Assembly (NCBI GenBank): GCA_937885345.1
Contig: CAKZZH010000042.1
Span: forward strand, 1-21,991
Direction of reading: 5' to 3'
Origin: an uncultured Lachnospiraceae bacterium
GTDB lineage: Bacteria > Bacillota > Clostridia > Lachnospirales > Lachnospiraceae
Length of the DNA stretch: 21,991 nt
Below, in pieces: positions 7,509 through 15,420 of the stretch (positions within the stretch are counted from its first letter, which is position 1; the number at the start of each line of letters is the position of its first letter). The translations under genes and the position numbers were made by a program. The notes under the pieces were generated by a model, which did not search any database, was not told where the DNA came from, and was given only the letters and a program-made list of their open reading frames with translations.

Positions 7509-8690
7509 CTATAACACCTTCTGTAAAATAGCCACCATTTCGTCAACATTCTCTTTACTTGCAATAAGCGGAGGAATGAATCTGATCACGTTGCTTCCTG
7601 CCGAATAAGTAATGAGATGATTATCAAGAAGCTTTCCGACAATGTCTTTAACAGGGCCGTCAAATTCGAGTCCCTGTATAAATCCCACACCTCTGTGATC
7701 TACAATATTTGAATGTGCGTTTTTGATTTCTTCAAGTCTGTCATAAAGATATGCGCCGACTTCTTTGACATTATCAAGAACATTAAGCTTGTCATACAAT
7801 TCAAACACTTTGGCTGCAGCCGCACAAACAAGGGGATTTCCACCATAGGTGGTTCCGTGGTCGCCCGCAACAAGTGTATCGCAGACCTTGTCATTACATA
7901 CAAATGCGCCTACCGGAACTCCACATCCGAGAGCCTTGGCCATGGTAGTAATATCGGGTTTGATGCCGTATCTCTGGTATCCGAACATGTACCCTGTTCT
8001 TCCCATTCCGCACTGAATCTCATCAAGTATAAGTATTATATCATTATCATCGCAGATCTGTCTAATACCCTTTATAAAATCTTCACTTGCAGGTCTTATT
8101 CCGCCCTCGCCCTGAACCGTCTCCATGATGATCACGCCGGTCTTCTCGTTTACAAGCGCTTTAACGCTGTCAAGATTGTTATATTCAGCAAATCTGACAT
8201 TCGGAACAAGAGGCGCAAAAGGCTCTCTGTAATGAGCGTTTCCGGTAACGGACAGTGCGCCGAGCGTTCTTCCGTGAAAAGAATGCTCCATCGCAATTAT
8301 CTCGCAATCGCCGCCCTTATGCTCGTTGCCGTATTTCTTTGCAACCTTGAGAGCACCCTCTATTGCTTCGGCACCGGAATTGGTAAAAAACACCTTCTTA
8401 AGTCCCGTAGCCTTGATAATGGATGCTGCTGCCCTCTGCCCCGGCTCGTTGTAGAAATAGTTAGAGGTATGTATTATTTTACCGATCTGCTCCTTAAGAG
8501 CATCCTCGTATTCTTTGTTGCCGTAGCCGAGTGCATATACTGCGATCCCGGCTCCAAAATCAAGGTATTTATTATCCTCTACATCATAAAGGTACATGCC
8601 CTCACCCTTATCCAAAACTATCTGATAACGGTTGTAGGTGTGTATTACATTTTCTTCAAAATCATTGATTATTGTCTGCGTTTTCGTCAT
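7509..8690 (-). CDS. argD: Acetylornithine aminotransferase
   Basis: A class III PLP-dependent aminotransferase that converts N-acetylglutamate semialdehyde and glutamate to N-acetylornithine and 2-oxoglutarate. The protein has 393 residues, typical for ArgD. Visible landmarks are NSGAEAIEGALK (104-115, cofactor phosphate site), HSFHGRT (136-142), the cofactor-binding aspartate in ILDEIQCGMGRTG (D223) and the Schiff-base lysine K252 in TTMAKALGCG. The 5' end overlaps argB by 29 bp in another frame, and GAGAGG stands just before the ATG, so translation is probably coupled to argB. The family also includes ornithine and GABA aminotransferases, but the position after argJ and argB makes ArgD the clear choice. 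Confidence 0.96.
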   Translation of the reverse strand: MTKTQTIINDFEENVIHTYNRYQIVLDKGEGMYLYDVEDNKYLDFGAGIAVYALGYGNKEYEDALKEQIGKIIHTSNYFYNEPGQRAAASIIKATGLKKVFFTNSGAEAIEGALKVAKKYGNEHKGGDCEIIAMEHSFHGRTLGALSVTGNAHYREPFAPLVPNVRFAEYNNLDSVKALVNEKTGVIIMETVQGEGGIRPASEDFIKGIRQICDDNDIILILDEIQCGMGRTGYMFGYQRYGIKPDITTMAKALGCGVPVGAFVCNDKVCDTLVAGDHGTTYGGNPLVCAAAAKVFELYDKLNVLDNVKEVGAYLYDRLEEIKNAHSNIVDHRGVGFIQGLEFDGPVKDIVGKLLDNHLITYSAGSNVIRFIPPLIASKENVDEMVAILQKVL

Positions 8691-9573
8691 AGAACCTCTC
8701 CGCTCCTTCGTTTAAAATAGCGGTACCGATACCTTTGTTGGTGAATATTTCGAGAAGAAGGCAATGAGGTATCCTGCCGTCCATGATATGTACTCTCGAT
8801 ACACCACTCTTTATCGCATCAACACAATTGTTGAGCTTTGGAAGCATTCCTCCGCCGATTATGCCATTGTTCATAAGGCGGTCAGCCTCTGCAAGATCAA
8901 GCTCCGCAATAAGCGTATTCTCATCATCCTTATCCCTGAGCACACCGGGAGTATCGGTAAGAAATGCAAGTTTCTCTGCCTTAATTGCCTTGGCAATGGC
9001 GCATGCCGCATCATCCGCATTGATGTTATAAGTATTGTAATCCTTATCGATTCCGATAGGACAGATAACGGGAAGAAAATCATTCTCAAGAAGATTGTAG
9101 ATCACCTTAGGATCGACAGCTGAAATATCACCGACAAAGCCTATATCCTGTCCGCCCGAAAGTTTCTTGGTGCAGGTAAGAAGTCCACCGTCCTTGCCGC
9201 TTATACCGACCGCTTTGACACCGAGCTTCTGAATAATGCTCACAAGTTCCTTATTAACTCTGTTAAGCACCATCTCCGCAATCTCCATTGTGGGGGCATC
9301 CGTAACTCTGAGACCGTTTACAAAATTCGGCTCCATTCCGACCTTTTCAACCCACCTGCTTATCTCCTTACCGCCGCCGTGTACGATAACCGGCTTGAAG
9401 CCTACAAGCTTAAGAAGTACGACATCCTCGATAACCTTCTGCTTCAAGGATTCATTGGTCATTGCCGATCCGCCGTATTTAACAACGATTATTTTACGAT
9501 TGAATTTCTGAATATATGGAAGTGCCTCGATAAGCACTTCAGCCTTAGCCATTTCATTGTCAATATTGATCAT
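8662..9573 (-). CDS. argB: Acetylglutamate kinase
   Basis: Phosphorylates N-acetylglutamate with ATP, the second step of ornithine synthesis. The protein has 303 residues. Motifs in order: KYGGSAM (32-38, phosphate binding), HGGGKEI (65-71, substrate loop), R89 in GLRVTD, NINADDAA (183-190) and GGGMLPKL with K246. An N-terminal helix (about 8-25, MAKAEVLIEALPYIQKF) precedes the catalytic core. This extension is typical of the hexameric, arginine-inhibited kinases, so feedback inhibition by arginine is likely (inference). The ATG has GGGAG nine bases upstream. It follows argJ by 73 bp and overlaps argD by 29 bp. Confidence 0.97.
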   Translation of the reverse strand: MINIDNEMAKAEVLIEALPYIQKFNRKIIVVKYGGSAMTNESLKQKVIEDVVLLKLVGFKPVIVHGGGKEISRWVEKVGMEPNFVNGLRVTDAPTMEIAEMVLNRVNKELVSIIQKLGVKAVGISGKDGGLLTCTKKLSGGQDIGFVGDISAVDPKVIYNLLENDFLPVICPIGIDKDYNTYNINADDAACAIAKAIKAEKLAFLTDTPGVLRDKDDENTLIAELDLAEADRLMNNGIIGGGMLPKLNNCVDAIKSGVSRVHIMDGRIPHCLLLEIFTNKGIGTAILNEGAERFYDENADNNQ

Positions 9574-9621
9574 TTCTGATATCTCCCGATTAATAAAATA
9601 TATCCACTGTACATATCACCC

Positions 9622-9647
9622 GCGCTGCGACAGATCCCTGTCTGCGC
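9622..9647 (-). other. Hairpin between argJ and argB
   Basis: Two nested complementary blocks, GCGC/GCGC outside and GACAG/CTGTC inside with a four-base loop and a small asymmetric bulge, span the end of argJ and the only sizeable gap in the leftward set. No T-run follows, so it is not a standard terminator. It could act as an RNA-stability or processing element, or be chance. Confidence 0.35.
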
Positions 9648-10873
9648 TACGATCTGTAATCTGCGTTGATGCTCACATATTCATGTGTAAGATCACAGCC
9701 ATAAGCGGTCGCGCTGTAATCTCCGAGTCCGAGCTCGCACCTGATGATAACATGATCCGTAGTAAGAACTTTGGCTGCAAGTTCTTCATCAAATTCGGGA
9801 ACGCGGCCCTTATCACATACCTGGATGCTTCCGTTTGCGCTCTCGTAGAACAGATCAACCTTGTCAGGATCAAGCTCGGCACCCGAATAACCGAGAGCAC
9901 AGAGCACTCTTCCGCAATTGGCATCATGCCCGTAAACTGCTGCTTTGGTAAGAGATGATGTAACAACGCTCTTGGCGTGGATCCTTGCATCCTCATCACT
10001 TACAGCGCCGCTGACTCTGACTTCGAGAAGACATGTACAGCCTTCGCCGTCACCTGCGATCATTTTGGAAAGTTCGGCCATTACATACTTAAGAGCCTCG
10101 AAGAAATTGTTGTAATCCTCATTCTCCTCGGCGATCATGGTATTGCAGGCCTGACCGTTGGCCATTACAAGTACGGTATCGTTGGTAGATGTATCTCCGT
10201 CAACGGAAATCATATTGAAAGTATCTTTGACTATCTCGGAAAGTGCCTTCTGAACAAGGTCTTTCTTGATCATCGCATCCGTTGTGATATAGCAAAGCAT
10301 TGTTGCCATATTGGGATGTATCATTCCCGCACCCTTGCACATTCCGCCGACTGTGATCGTTTTACCGCCCGCTTCGAATGAGCAGGCAACCTGCTTAGGT
10401 CTGGTATCCGTAGTCATTATCGCTTCTGCGGCAAGAAGACCGTGAGGCTCATCAGGTCCGATAACCGAAGGAAGTTCCTTAATGCCCTTCATAATTATGT
10501 CCATAGGCATTGCTCTTCCGATAACACCTGTAGAACCGATAAGCACGCTGTCTCGGGGAATCTTCATCTCATCAGCAACTCCCTGTGCCATTTGTCTGCA
10601 CCACTCATATCCTTCCTCGCCCGTACATGCATTTGCAACACCGCTGTTAACGACAACGGCCTGTACCGAAGGTGAAGAATGGACGATATCATAATCCCAT
10701 TTAACAGGAGCTGCCTTAACCTTGTTGGTCGTAAATACGCCGGCCACAACACAGGGCACTTCGCTGTATATAAGCGCCATATCCTTCTTAACATTGTTCT
10801 TGATCCCTGCATTAAGTCCGCCTGCAAGGAATCCTTTTGCAGCGGTTACGCCACCGCTAATTCCGGTTTTCAT
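9647..10873 (-). CDS. argJ: Glutamate N-acetyltransferase / amino-acid acetyltransferase (ArgJ)
   Basis: Moves the acetyl group from N-acetylornithine to glutamate, closing the acetyl cycle of ornithine synthesis; many members also acetylate glutamate from acetyl-CoA. With the ATG at 10873 the protein has 408 residues, typical for the family. The self-cleavage site is in GMIHPNMATML: the precursor splits between Ala190 and Thr191 (this numbering), and Thr191 becomes the N-terminal nucleophile of the beta chain. STGVIGR (oxyanion region, about 114-120) and the KGAGM stretch before the cleavage site are intact. An upstream in-frame ATG at 10897 was rejected because AGGAGA lies seven bases before the 10873 ATG. 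argA is not in the window. First gene of the leftward set. Confidence 0.96.
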   Translation of the reverse strand: MKTGISGGVTAAKGFLAGGLNAGIKNNVKKDMALIYSEVPCVVAGVFTTNKVKAAPVKWDYDIVHSSPSVQAVVVNSGVANACTGEEGYEWCRQMAQGVADEMKIPRDSVLIGSTGVIGRAMPMDIIMKGIKELPSVIGPDEPHGLLAAEAIMTTDTRPKQVACSFEAGGKTITVGGMCKGAGMIHPNMATMLCYITTDAMIKKDLVQKALSEIVKDTFNMISVDGDTSTNDTVLVMANGQACNTMIAEENEDYNNFFEALKYVMAELSKMIAGDGEGCTCLLEVRVSGAVSDEDARIHAKSVVTSSLTKAAVYGHDANCGRVLCALGYSGAELDPDKVDLFYESANGSIQVCDKGRVPEFDEELAAKVLTTDHVIIRCELGLGDYSATAYGCDLTHEYVSINADYRS

Positions 10874-10886
10874 ATAAACATCTCCT
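10874..10886 (-). promoter_or_regulatory. Ribosome-binding site deciding the argJ start
   Basis: AGGAGA at 10886-10881 on the minus strand, with seven bases to the ATG at 10873. The longer candidate starting at 10897 would place this site inside the coding region. Confidence 0.75.
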
Positions 10887-10952
10887 AAGTTTATCATAAA
10901 TAGTTGCTACTATACGGCATTATCCTACACGAAAGCCTTAATATCAAGTGCA

Positions 10953-10987
10953 AATTTGTATTTTACACGCTTATTTCACAAACTCAA
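10953..10987 (-). promoter_or_regulatory. Predicted argJ promoter
   Basis: On the minus strand TTGAGT (10987-10982) is followed after 16 bases by TAAAAT (10965-10960), a reasonable sigma-A-type promoter. It would start transcription near 10953 and give a leader of about 80 bases to the argJ ATG. The -35 box lies inside an inverted repeat shared with the divergent argG promoter. Confidence 0.55.
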
Positions 10988-11014
10988 CCCTACTTATATA
11001 TATGGCAGGGTTGA
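10984..11014. repeat. 8-bp inverted repeat between the divergent arg promoters
   Basis: TCAACCCT (10984-10991) and AGGGTTGA (11007-11014) are perfect complements separated by 15 bases of mostly A/T sequence. Each arm contains the TTGA of one outward-facing -35 box. The motif TTATTTCAC is also present twice in direct orientation (10971-10979 and 11015-11023), 44 bases apart. The arrangement could be an operator or simply two similar promoters placed back to back; it does not resemble the usual ARG-box consensus. Confidence 0.5.
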
Positions 11015-11046
11015 TTATTTCACTAAAATAGCGTAAAATACACTTC
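11011..11046 (+). promoter_or_regulatory. Predicted argG promoter
   Basis: TTGATT (11011-11016), a 17-base spacer and TAAAAT (11034-11039) form a good sigma-A-type promoter with an expected start near 11046. The leader of about 37 bases contains a strong GGAGG (11070-11074) eight bases before the argG ATG. Probably drives the whole rightward set, since no other clear promoter was seen in the small gaps. Confidence 0.6.
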
Positions 11047-11082
11047 GGTTTTATAAATACTCAAAAAACGGAGGTTTTTATT

Positions 11083-12504
11083 ATGAAGAAAGAGAAAGTT
11101 ATTCTCGCATATTCCGGTGGTCTTGATACCACGGCCATAATCCCCTGGCTCAAGGAGAACTACAATTACGATGTTATCTGCGTATGTGCAGACTGCGGAC
11201 AGGAAGAAGAACTCAACAATCTCGAGGAAAGAGCTAAGGCTTGTGGTGCAACAAAGCTCTATATCGAGAGACTCACCGATGATTTTTGCGATAATTATAT
11301 AGTTCCCTGCATACAGGCACATGCCGTATATGAGAACAAGTACCTTCTCGGTACTTCAATGGCAAGACCTTGTATCGCAAAGAGACTTGTTGAAATAGCA
11401 CGTAAAGAGCATGCCGTTGCGATCTGCCACGGTGCTACAGGTAAGGGTAACGATCAGATCCGTTTCGAGCTTACCATCAAGGCTCTCGCTCCCGATCTTC
11501 GCATTATTGCTGCATGGAGAGATCCCAAGTGGACAATGAATTCACGCGAGGAAGAGATCGCATACTGCAGAGCTCACGGAATCACACTTCCCTTCAAGGC
11601 TAACAACTCTTACAGCCGTGACCGTAATATCTGGCATATCAGCCATGAAGGACTTGAACTTGAGGATCCTGCCAACGAGCCTAATTACAAGCATCTTCTT
11701 GTACTCGGCAGAACTCCCGAGGACGCTCCCGCCAAGGGCGAATATGTAAGGATCAAATTCGAGAAGGGTGTTCCCGTTGCGGTTAACGGCAAGCAGATGA
11801 AGGTTTCGGACATCATCAGAACACTTAACAAGCTCGGCGGAAAGCACGGCATCGGTATCGTCGATATCGTTGAGAACCGTGTTGTCGGTATGAAGAGCCG
11901 TGGCGTATATGAGACTCCCGGAGGAACCATACTTTATGAGGCTCATCAGCAGCTCGAGGAGCTCATTCTCGACAGAGATACAACCACACTCAAGATCGAT
12001 CTTGCAAACAAATTTGCACAGATCGTTTACGAAGGAAAATGGTTCACTCCTCTTCGTGAAGCTGTTCAGGCATTTATCGAGAAGACTCAGGAAATGGTTA
12101 CCGGTGAAGTTAAGCTCAAGCTTTACAAGGGTAATATCATCAAAGCAGGAACAACATCACCCAACTCACTTTACAATGAGTCGATCGCCTCATTTACAAC
12201 CGGCGATCTCTACGATCACAAGGATGCCGAAGGTTTCATCAACCTCTTCGGTCTCTCGCTTAAAGTACGTGCCATGAAGCAGGCAGAGAATGATGCAAAG
12301 GCTGCCAAGAAGGCCGCTTTAGGGAAAGCTGCCAAGAAGGCCACTCCCGCTAAGAAGGCTGAGGCTAAGAAGGCCGCTCCCGCCAAGAAGGCTCCCGCTA
12401 AGAAGTCCGCTCCCGCCAAGAAGAGCGCTACGATAGCCAAGAAGGCACCGGCTAAGAAAGCGCCTGCCAAAAAAGCAACGGCTAAGAAAACAACCAAGAA
12501 ATAA
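11083..12504 (+). CDS. argG: Argininosuccinate synthase with lysine-rich C-terminal tail
   Basis: Joins citrulline and aspartate using ATP to make argininosuccinate. The catalytic part (about 1-400) is complete: the nucleotide loop AYSGGLDT (9-16), the LGTSMARP stretch (89-96) and GATGKGNDQIRFE (117-129) are intact. The family normally ends near residue 400, but this protein runs to 473. Residues 401-473 form an in-frame tail with 26 lysines, no arginine, three acidic residues near its first half, and repeated AKKAPAKK/AKKAAPAKK units. It looks like the tails of histone H1-like bacterial DNA-binding proteins. GGAGG eight bases upstream fixes the start. First gene of the rightward set, 15 bp before trkA. 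Enzyme identity is very secure; the tail's role is unknown, with nucleic acid or polyphosphate binding as candidates. Confidence 0.96.
   Translation: MKKEKVILAYSGGLDTTAIIPWLKENYNYDVICVCADCGQEEELNNLEERAKACGATKLYIERLTDDFCDNYIVPCIQAHAVYENKYLLGTSMARPCIAKRLVEIARKEHAVAICHGATGKGNDQIRFELTIKALAPDLRIIAAWRDPKWTMNSREEEIAYCRAHGITLPFKANNSYSRDRNIWHISHEGLELEDPANEPNYKHLLVLGRTPEDAPAKGEYVRIKFEKGVPVAVNGKQMKVSDIIRTLNKLGGKHGIGIVDIVENRVVGMKSRGVYETPGGTILYEAHQQLEELILDRDTTTLKIDLANKFAQIVYEGKWFTPLREAVQAFIEKTQEMVTGEVKLKLYKGNIIKAGTTSPNSLYNESIASFTTGDLYDHKDAEGFINLFGLSLKVRAMKQAENDAKAAKKAALGKAAKKATPAKKAEAKKAAPAKKAPAKKSAPAKKSATIAKKAPAKKAPAKKATAKKTTKK
12283..12501 (+). repeat. Repeat-coded H1-like tail of argG
   Basis: Degenerate 12-15-base units such as GCTGCCAAGAAGGCC (12301-12315 and 12328-12342) and CCCGCCAAGAAG recur through this stretch. 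The units vary by synonymous and conservative changes, consistent with expansion by slippage or unequal crossing-over while keeping frame. They encode the AKKAPAKK-type tail. Confidence 0.85.
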
Positions 12505-12519
12505 TCCGGAGATATTATA

Positions 12520-13908
12520 ATGTCAAAATCAGGTAAGGCCGAGCAAAACGGCTTAAACATAATAATCGTCGGTGCAGGCAAAGTCGGAATAGCCCTCACT
12601 GAGCAGCTCTCCAAAGAAGGTCATGCGATTACGGTAATTGACAGCAGTTCCGCAAAGATCCGGGAGATCACGGGGCTCTATGATGTTATGGGCATAACCG
12701 GTAACGGTGCAAGCTATACCGTTCTTGATGAAGCAGGAGTCAGCGATGCCGATCTGCTTATAGCAGTCAGCGGCTCTGATGAGCTTAACCTTCTGTGCTG
12801 CACCGTTGCAAGCCGTTCGTCCAAATGTGCAGTAATCGCACGTGTCAGAACACCGGATTACAGCCGTGAGACTTCTTATCTTCGTGATAAGCTGGGCCTT
12901 GCCATGATAATCAATCCCGAACTTGAGGCTGCCAGAGAGGCCGCCCGTATGCTCTATCTTCCTTCCGCCATTGATGTCAACTCATTTGCACACGGACAGG
13001 CGGAACTTATCAAATTCAAGGTTCCCGAGGGCGGTAAGCTCGACGGGATAACAATAGCCGCACTGGGCTGGGATTCTGATTTCCAGGTCCTTATTGCGGC
13101 AGTCGAAAGAGACGGAGAGGTTTATATCCCCTCCGGTTCTTTCAGACTTATGAAAGACGATATCATTTCCTTTGTGACTCCGAGAGCCAGAGCAAAGGAC
13201 TTTTTTACGGACATCGGTCTTGCCACCGGCAAGGTTAAAGATGTTATGATCATAGGCGGCGGACGTTCCGCATTTTACCTTGCAACCAACCTTTTAAGAA
13301 GAGGTCTGACCGTCAAAATCATTGAGATAGATCCTGCAAGATGCGAAGAACTGGCGATCCTTCTTCCCAAAGCAATTGTACTGAACGGAGACGGTACCGA
13401 TGAGGACCTTCTCAAAGAGGAAGGCATCGAGAGAGCCGACGGTTTCTGTGCCCTTACGGGTATCGACGAAGAAAACATCCTGCTTACGCTCCACGCCCGC
13501 AATGTCTCCGACGCCAAAGTAATCACCAAGATCAACAGGATCAATTTTAAAGATGCGATCGCTCAGCTGGATTTGGGAAGCGTACTTTATCCGAGATATA
13601 TAGCGACCGAAGCGATCGTTGCTTATGTTCGCGCACGCTACAACTCAACAAGTTCTAACATAGAAACGCTTTATCACCTCTACGATCACAGGGTTGAAGC
13701 GATTGAATTTCGCGTAGGCGGCAATACCGAGGTAACCGGCGTGCCCATTATGCAGCTTCCTCTCAAGGAAGACTTACTCATATCCTTCATTAACCGCGCC
13801 GGTAAAATAATCATTCCCCGCGGTCATGATACGATCGAAAAAGGTGATACCGTTATGATAGTCACAAAGCATAGCGGTTTTACGGATATCAACGATATTT
13901 TGAGGTAG
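12520..13908 (+). CDS. trkA: Trk potassium uptake regulator TrkA
   Basis: Cytoplasmic nucleotide-gated subunit of the Trk K+ transporter. The protein has 462 residues and two tandem RCK modules, each with a Rossmann TrkA-N part and a TrkA-C part. The first dinucleotide loop is GAGKVG (18-23) with acidic D41 at the end of the second strand, and the second is GGGRSA (246-251) with D271. The second loop ends in Ala instead of Gly, so the two halves may bind nucleotide differently. A short polar extension (1-11) precedes the first strand. The ATG has GGAG eight bases upstream, and trkH starts 4 bp after the stop. The immediate trkH neighbour makes the assignment firm. Confidence 0.96.
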   Translation: MSKSGKAEQNGLNIIIVGAGKVGIALTEQLSKEGHAITVIDSSSAKIREITGLYDVMGITGNGASYTVLDEAGVSDADLLIAVSGSDELNLLCCTVASRSSKCAVIARVRTPDYSRETSYLRDKLGLAMIINPELEAAREAARMLYLPSAIDVNSFAHGQAELIKFKVPEGGKLDGITIAALGWDSDFQVLIAAVERDGEVYIPSGSFRLMKDDIISFVTPRARAKDFFTDIGLATGKVKDVMIIGGGRSAFYLATNLLRRGLTVKIIEIDPARCEELAILLPKAIVLNGDGTDEDLLKEEGIERADGFCALTGIDEENILLTLHARNVSDAKVITKINRINFKDAIAQLDLGSVLYPRYIATEAIVAYVRARYNSTSSNIETLYHLYDHRVEAIEFRVGGNTEVTGVPIMQLPLKEDLLISFINRAGKIIIPRGHDTIEKGDTVMIVTKHSGFTDINDILR

Positions 13909-13912
13909 TACA

Positions 13913-15406
13913 ATGAATAGGTCCATTGTCAGATATGTAATTGGACAGGTGGTCAAATTTGAGGGGGCCCTGCTTCTTTTTCCATGCATAATATCCATAT
14001 TTTACAAGGAAAAGATCGGTCTGGTATATTTCATTGTCGGTGTGCTGAGTTTTCTTGCCGGCATCGCGATTACGCACAGGAAGCCTGCCAGCACGGTCTT
14101 CTACCTTAAGGAAGGCTGCGTGGTTACGGCTTTCAGCTGGATCATCATATCCCTTATCGGATGCCTGCCATTTGTTATCACAAGAGAGATTCCCAATTTT
14201 ATAAATGCCCTTTTCGAAACCGTATCCGGATTCACAACGACCGGTGCGAGCGTTATCGACAATGTGGAGACACTTTCCTATACTGCGAATTTCTGGCGTT
14301 GCTTCACGCACTGGATCGGCGGTATGGGTGTTCTTGTGTTTCTCCTTATGATCATCCCCTTAAGCGGCGGTTCCAACATTAATCTTATGCGTGCGGAAAG
14401 CCCCGGGCCTTCTGTCGGCAAGCTCGTTCCGAGGATGAAGGAATCCGCAAGAATACTTTATCTGATATATATCGGACTTACCGTAATAGAGTTCATTTTC
14501 CTTATTTGCGGTAAAATGCCCGTTTACGACGCTATCTGTACCTCCGTTGCTACCGCAGGAACAGGCGGCTTCGGCATCAAAGCCGATTCCATCACAAGCT
14601 ACTCCCCTTATATCCAGTGGGTTGTGACGGTATTTATGATACTTTTCGGCGTTAATTTCAATGCATATTATTTTATAATCTTCCGCAAATGGAGCAAGGC
14701 GTTCTCCATGGAAGAGGTTAAATGGTACTTTGTTATAATAATAGCGTCAATCGGTATAATTTCCGTTAACGGTGTACGCACCGAACAAGGGCCTGTAAGC
14801 GATATTATAAGAACCGCTTCTTTCCAGGTAGGTTCAATAATTACAACTACAGGTTTCTCAACGGCGGATTTTAATACATGGAACCAATCGTCCAAGCTTA
14901 TCCTTGTTCTGCTGATGTTTATCGGCGCATGCGCCGGCAGTACGGGCGGTGGTTTTAAGATTTCAAGGATCGTTATCCTGTTTAAAACGATCGCCAAGGA
15001 ACTCTGGTCATACATACATCCAAAAAGCGTGCGCAAGATCAAGATCGACGGCGTTCCGGTTGAACACGATGTAGTAAGATCTGTTAATGTATATCTCATA
15101 ACTTATGTTATTATTTTCTGTGTTTCGGTACTTATCATATCGTTTGAACAGACAGATATCGTGACCACGATAACATCTGTGGCCGCGACCTTTAACAATA
15201 TCGGACCGGGCCTTGAAATGGTTGGACCTGCAAGCAATTTCGGTTTCTTCTCTGGCTGGGCCAAGTGTGTATTTATGTTTGATATGATAGCAGGAAGACT
15301 TGAGTTGTTCCCGCTTCTTCTTATTTTCCATCCCGCACTCGTAAAGGAATGGTTTGTAAGAAAACCTCGCGAGAAAGCGAATAAAATACAGTCATCAAAT
15401 GACTGA
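13913..15406 (+). CDS. trkH: Trk potassium transporter membrane subunit TrkH
   Basis: Ion-conducting subunit of the Trk/Ktr K+ uptake system. The protein has 497 residues, with the four membrane-pore-membrane repeats of the superfamily. Filter segments are visible as TTTGAS (108-113), TAGTGGFG (214-221), TTTGFS (311-316) and FNNIGPGL (427-434), each with the key glycine. The gating-loop motif GSTGGG (342-347) is present. It ends in a short basic tail. GAGG seven bases upstream, within the end of trkA, sets the ATG, so translation is probably coupled to trkA. It is followed after 14 bp by the glycosyltransferase gene. Confidence 0.96.
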   Translation: MNRSIVRYVIGQVVKFEGALLLFPCIISIFYKEKIGLVYFIVGVLSFLAGIAITHRKPASTVFYLKEGCVVTAFSWIIISLIGCLPFVITREIPNFINALFETVSGFTTTGASVIDNVETLSYTANFWRCFTHWIGGMGVLVFLLMIIPLSGGSNINLMRAESPGPSVGKLVPRMKESARILYLIYIGLTVIEFIFLICGKMPVYDAICTSVATAGTGGFGIKADSITSYSPYIQWVVTVFMILFGVNFNAYYFIIFRKWSKAFSMEEVKWYFVIIIASIGIISVNGVRTEQGPVSDIIRTASFQVGSIITTTGFSTADFNTWNQSSKLILVLLMFIGACAGSTGGGFKISRIVILFKTIAKELWSYIHPKSVRKIKIDGVPVEHDVVRSVNVYLITYVIIFCVSVLIISFEQTDIVTTITSVAATFNNIGPGLEMVGPASNFGFFSGWAKCVFMFDMIAGRLELFPLLLIFHPALVKEWFVRKPREKANKIQSSND

Positions 15407-15420
15407 TATGGGGGATTACA

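Noticed and set aside
7713..8720. A 335-codon plus-strand open frame opposite argD
   Set aside because: Antisense shadow of a complete argD; no ribosome site or recognisable domain.
10898..11082. ARG box (ArgR/AhrC operator) in the divergent promoter region
   Set aside because: I looked for TGAATA/TATTCA-like half-sites in an 18-bp palindrome and found only loose A/T-rich resemblances, such as around 10950-10968.
12283..12501. Possible CRISPR or non-coding tandem repeat
   Set aside because: The units are short, degenerate, without spacers and stay in the argG reading frame.
12216..12614. A minus-strand frame with FLAGAFLAGA repeats
   Set aside because: This is the reverse reading of the argG lysine-tail repeats, not a separate repeat protein.
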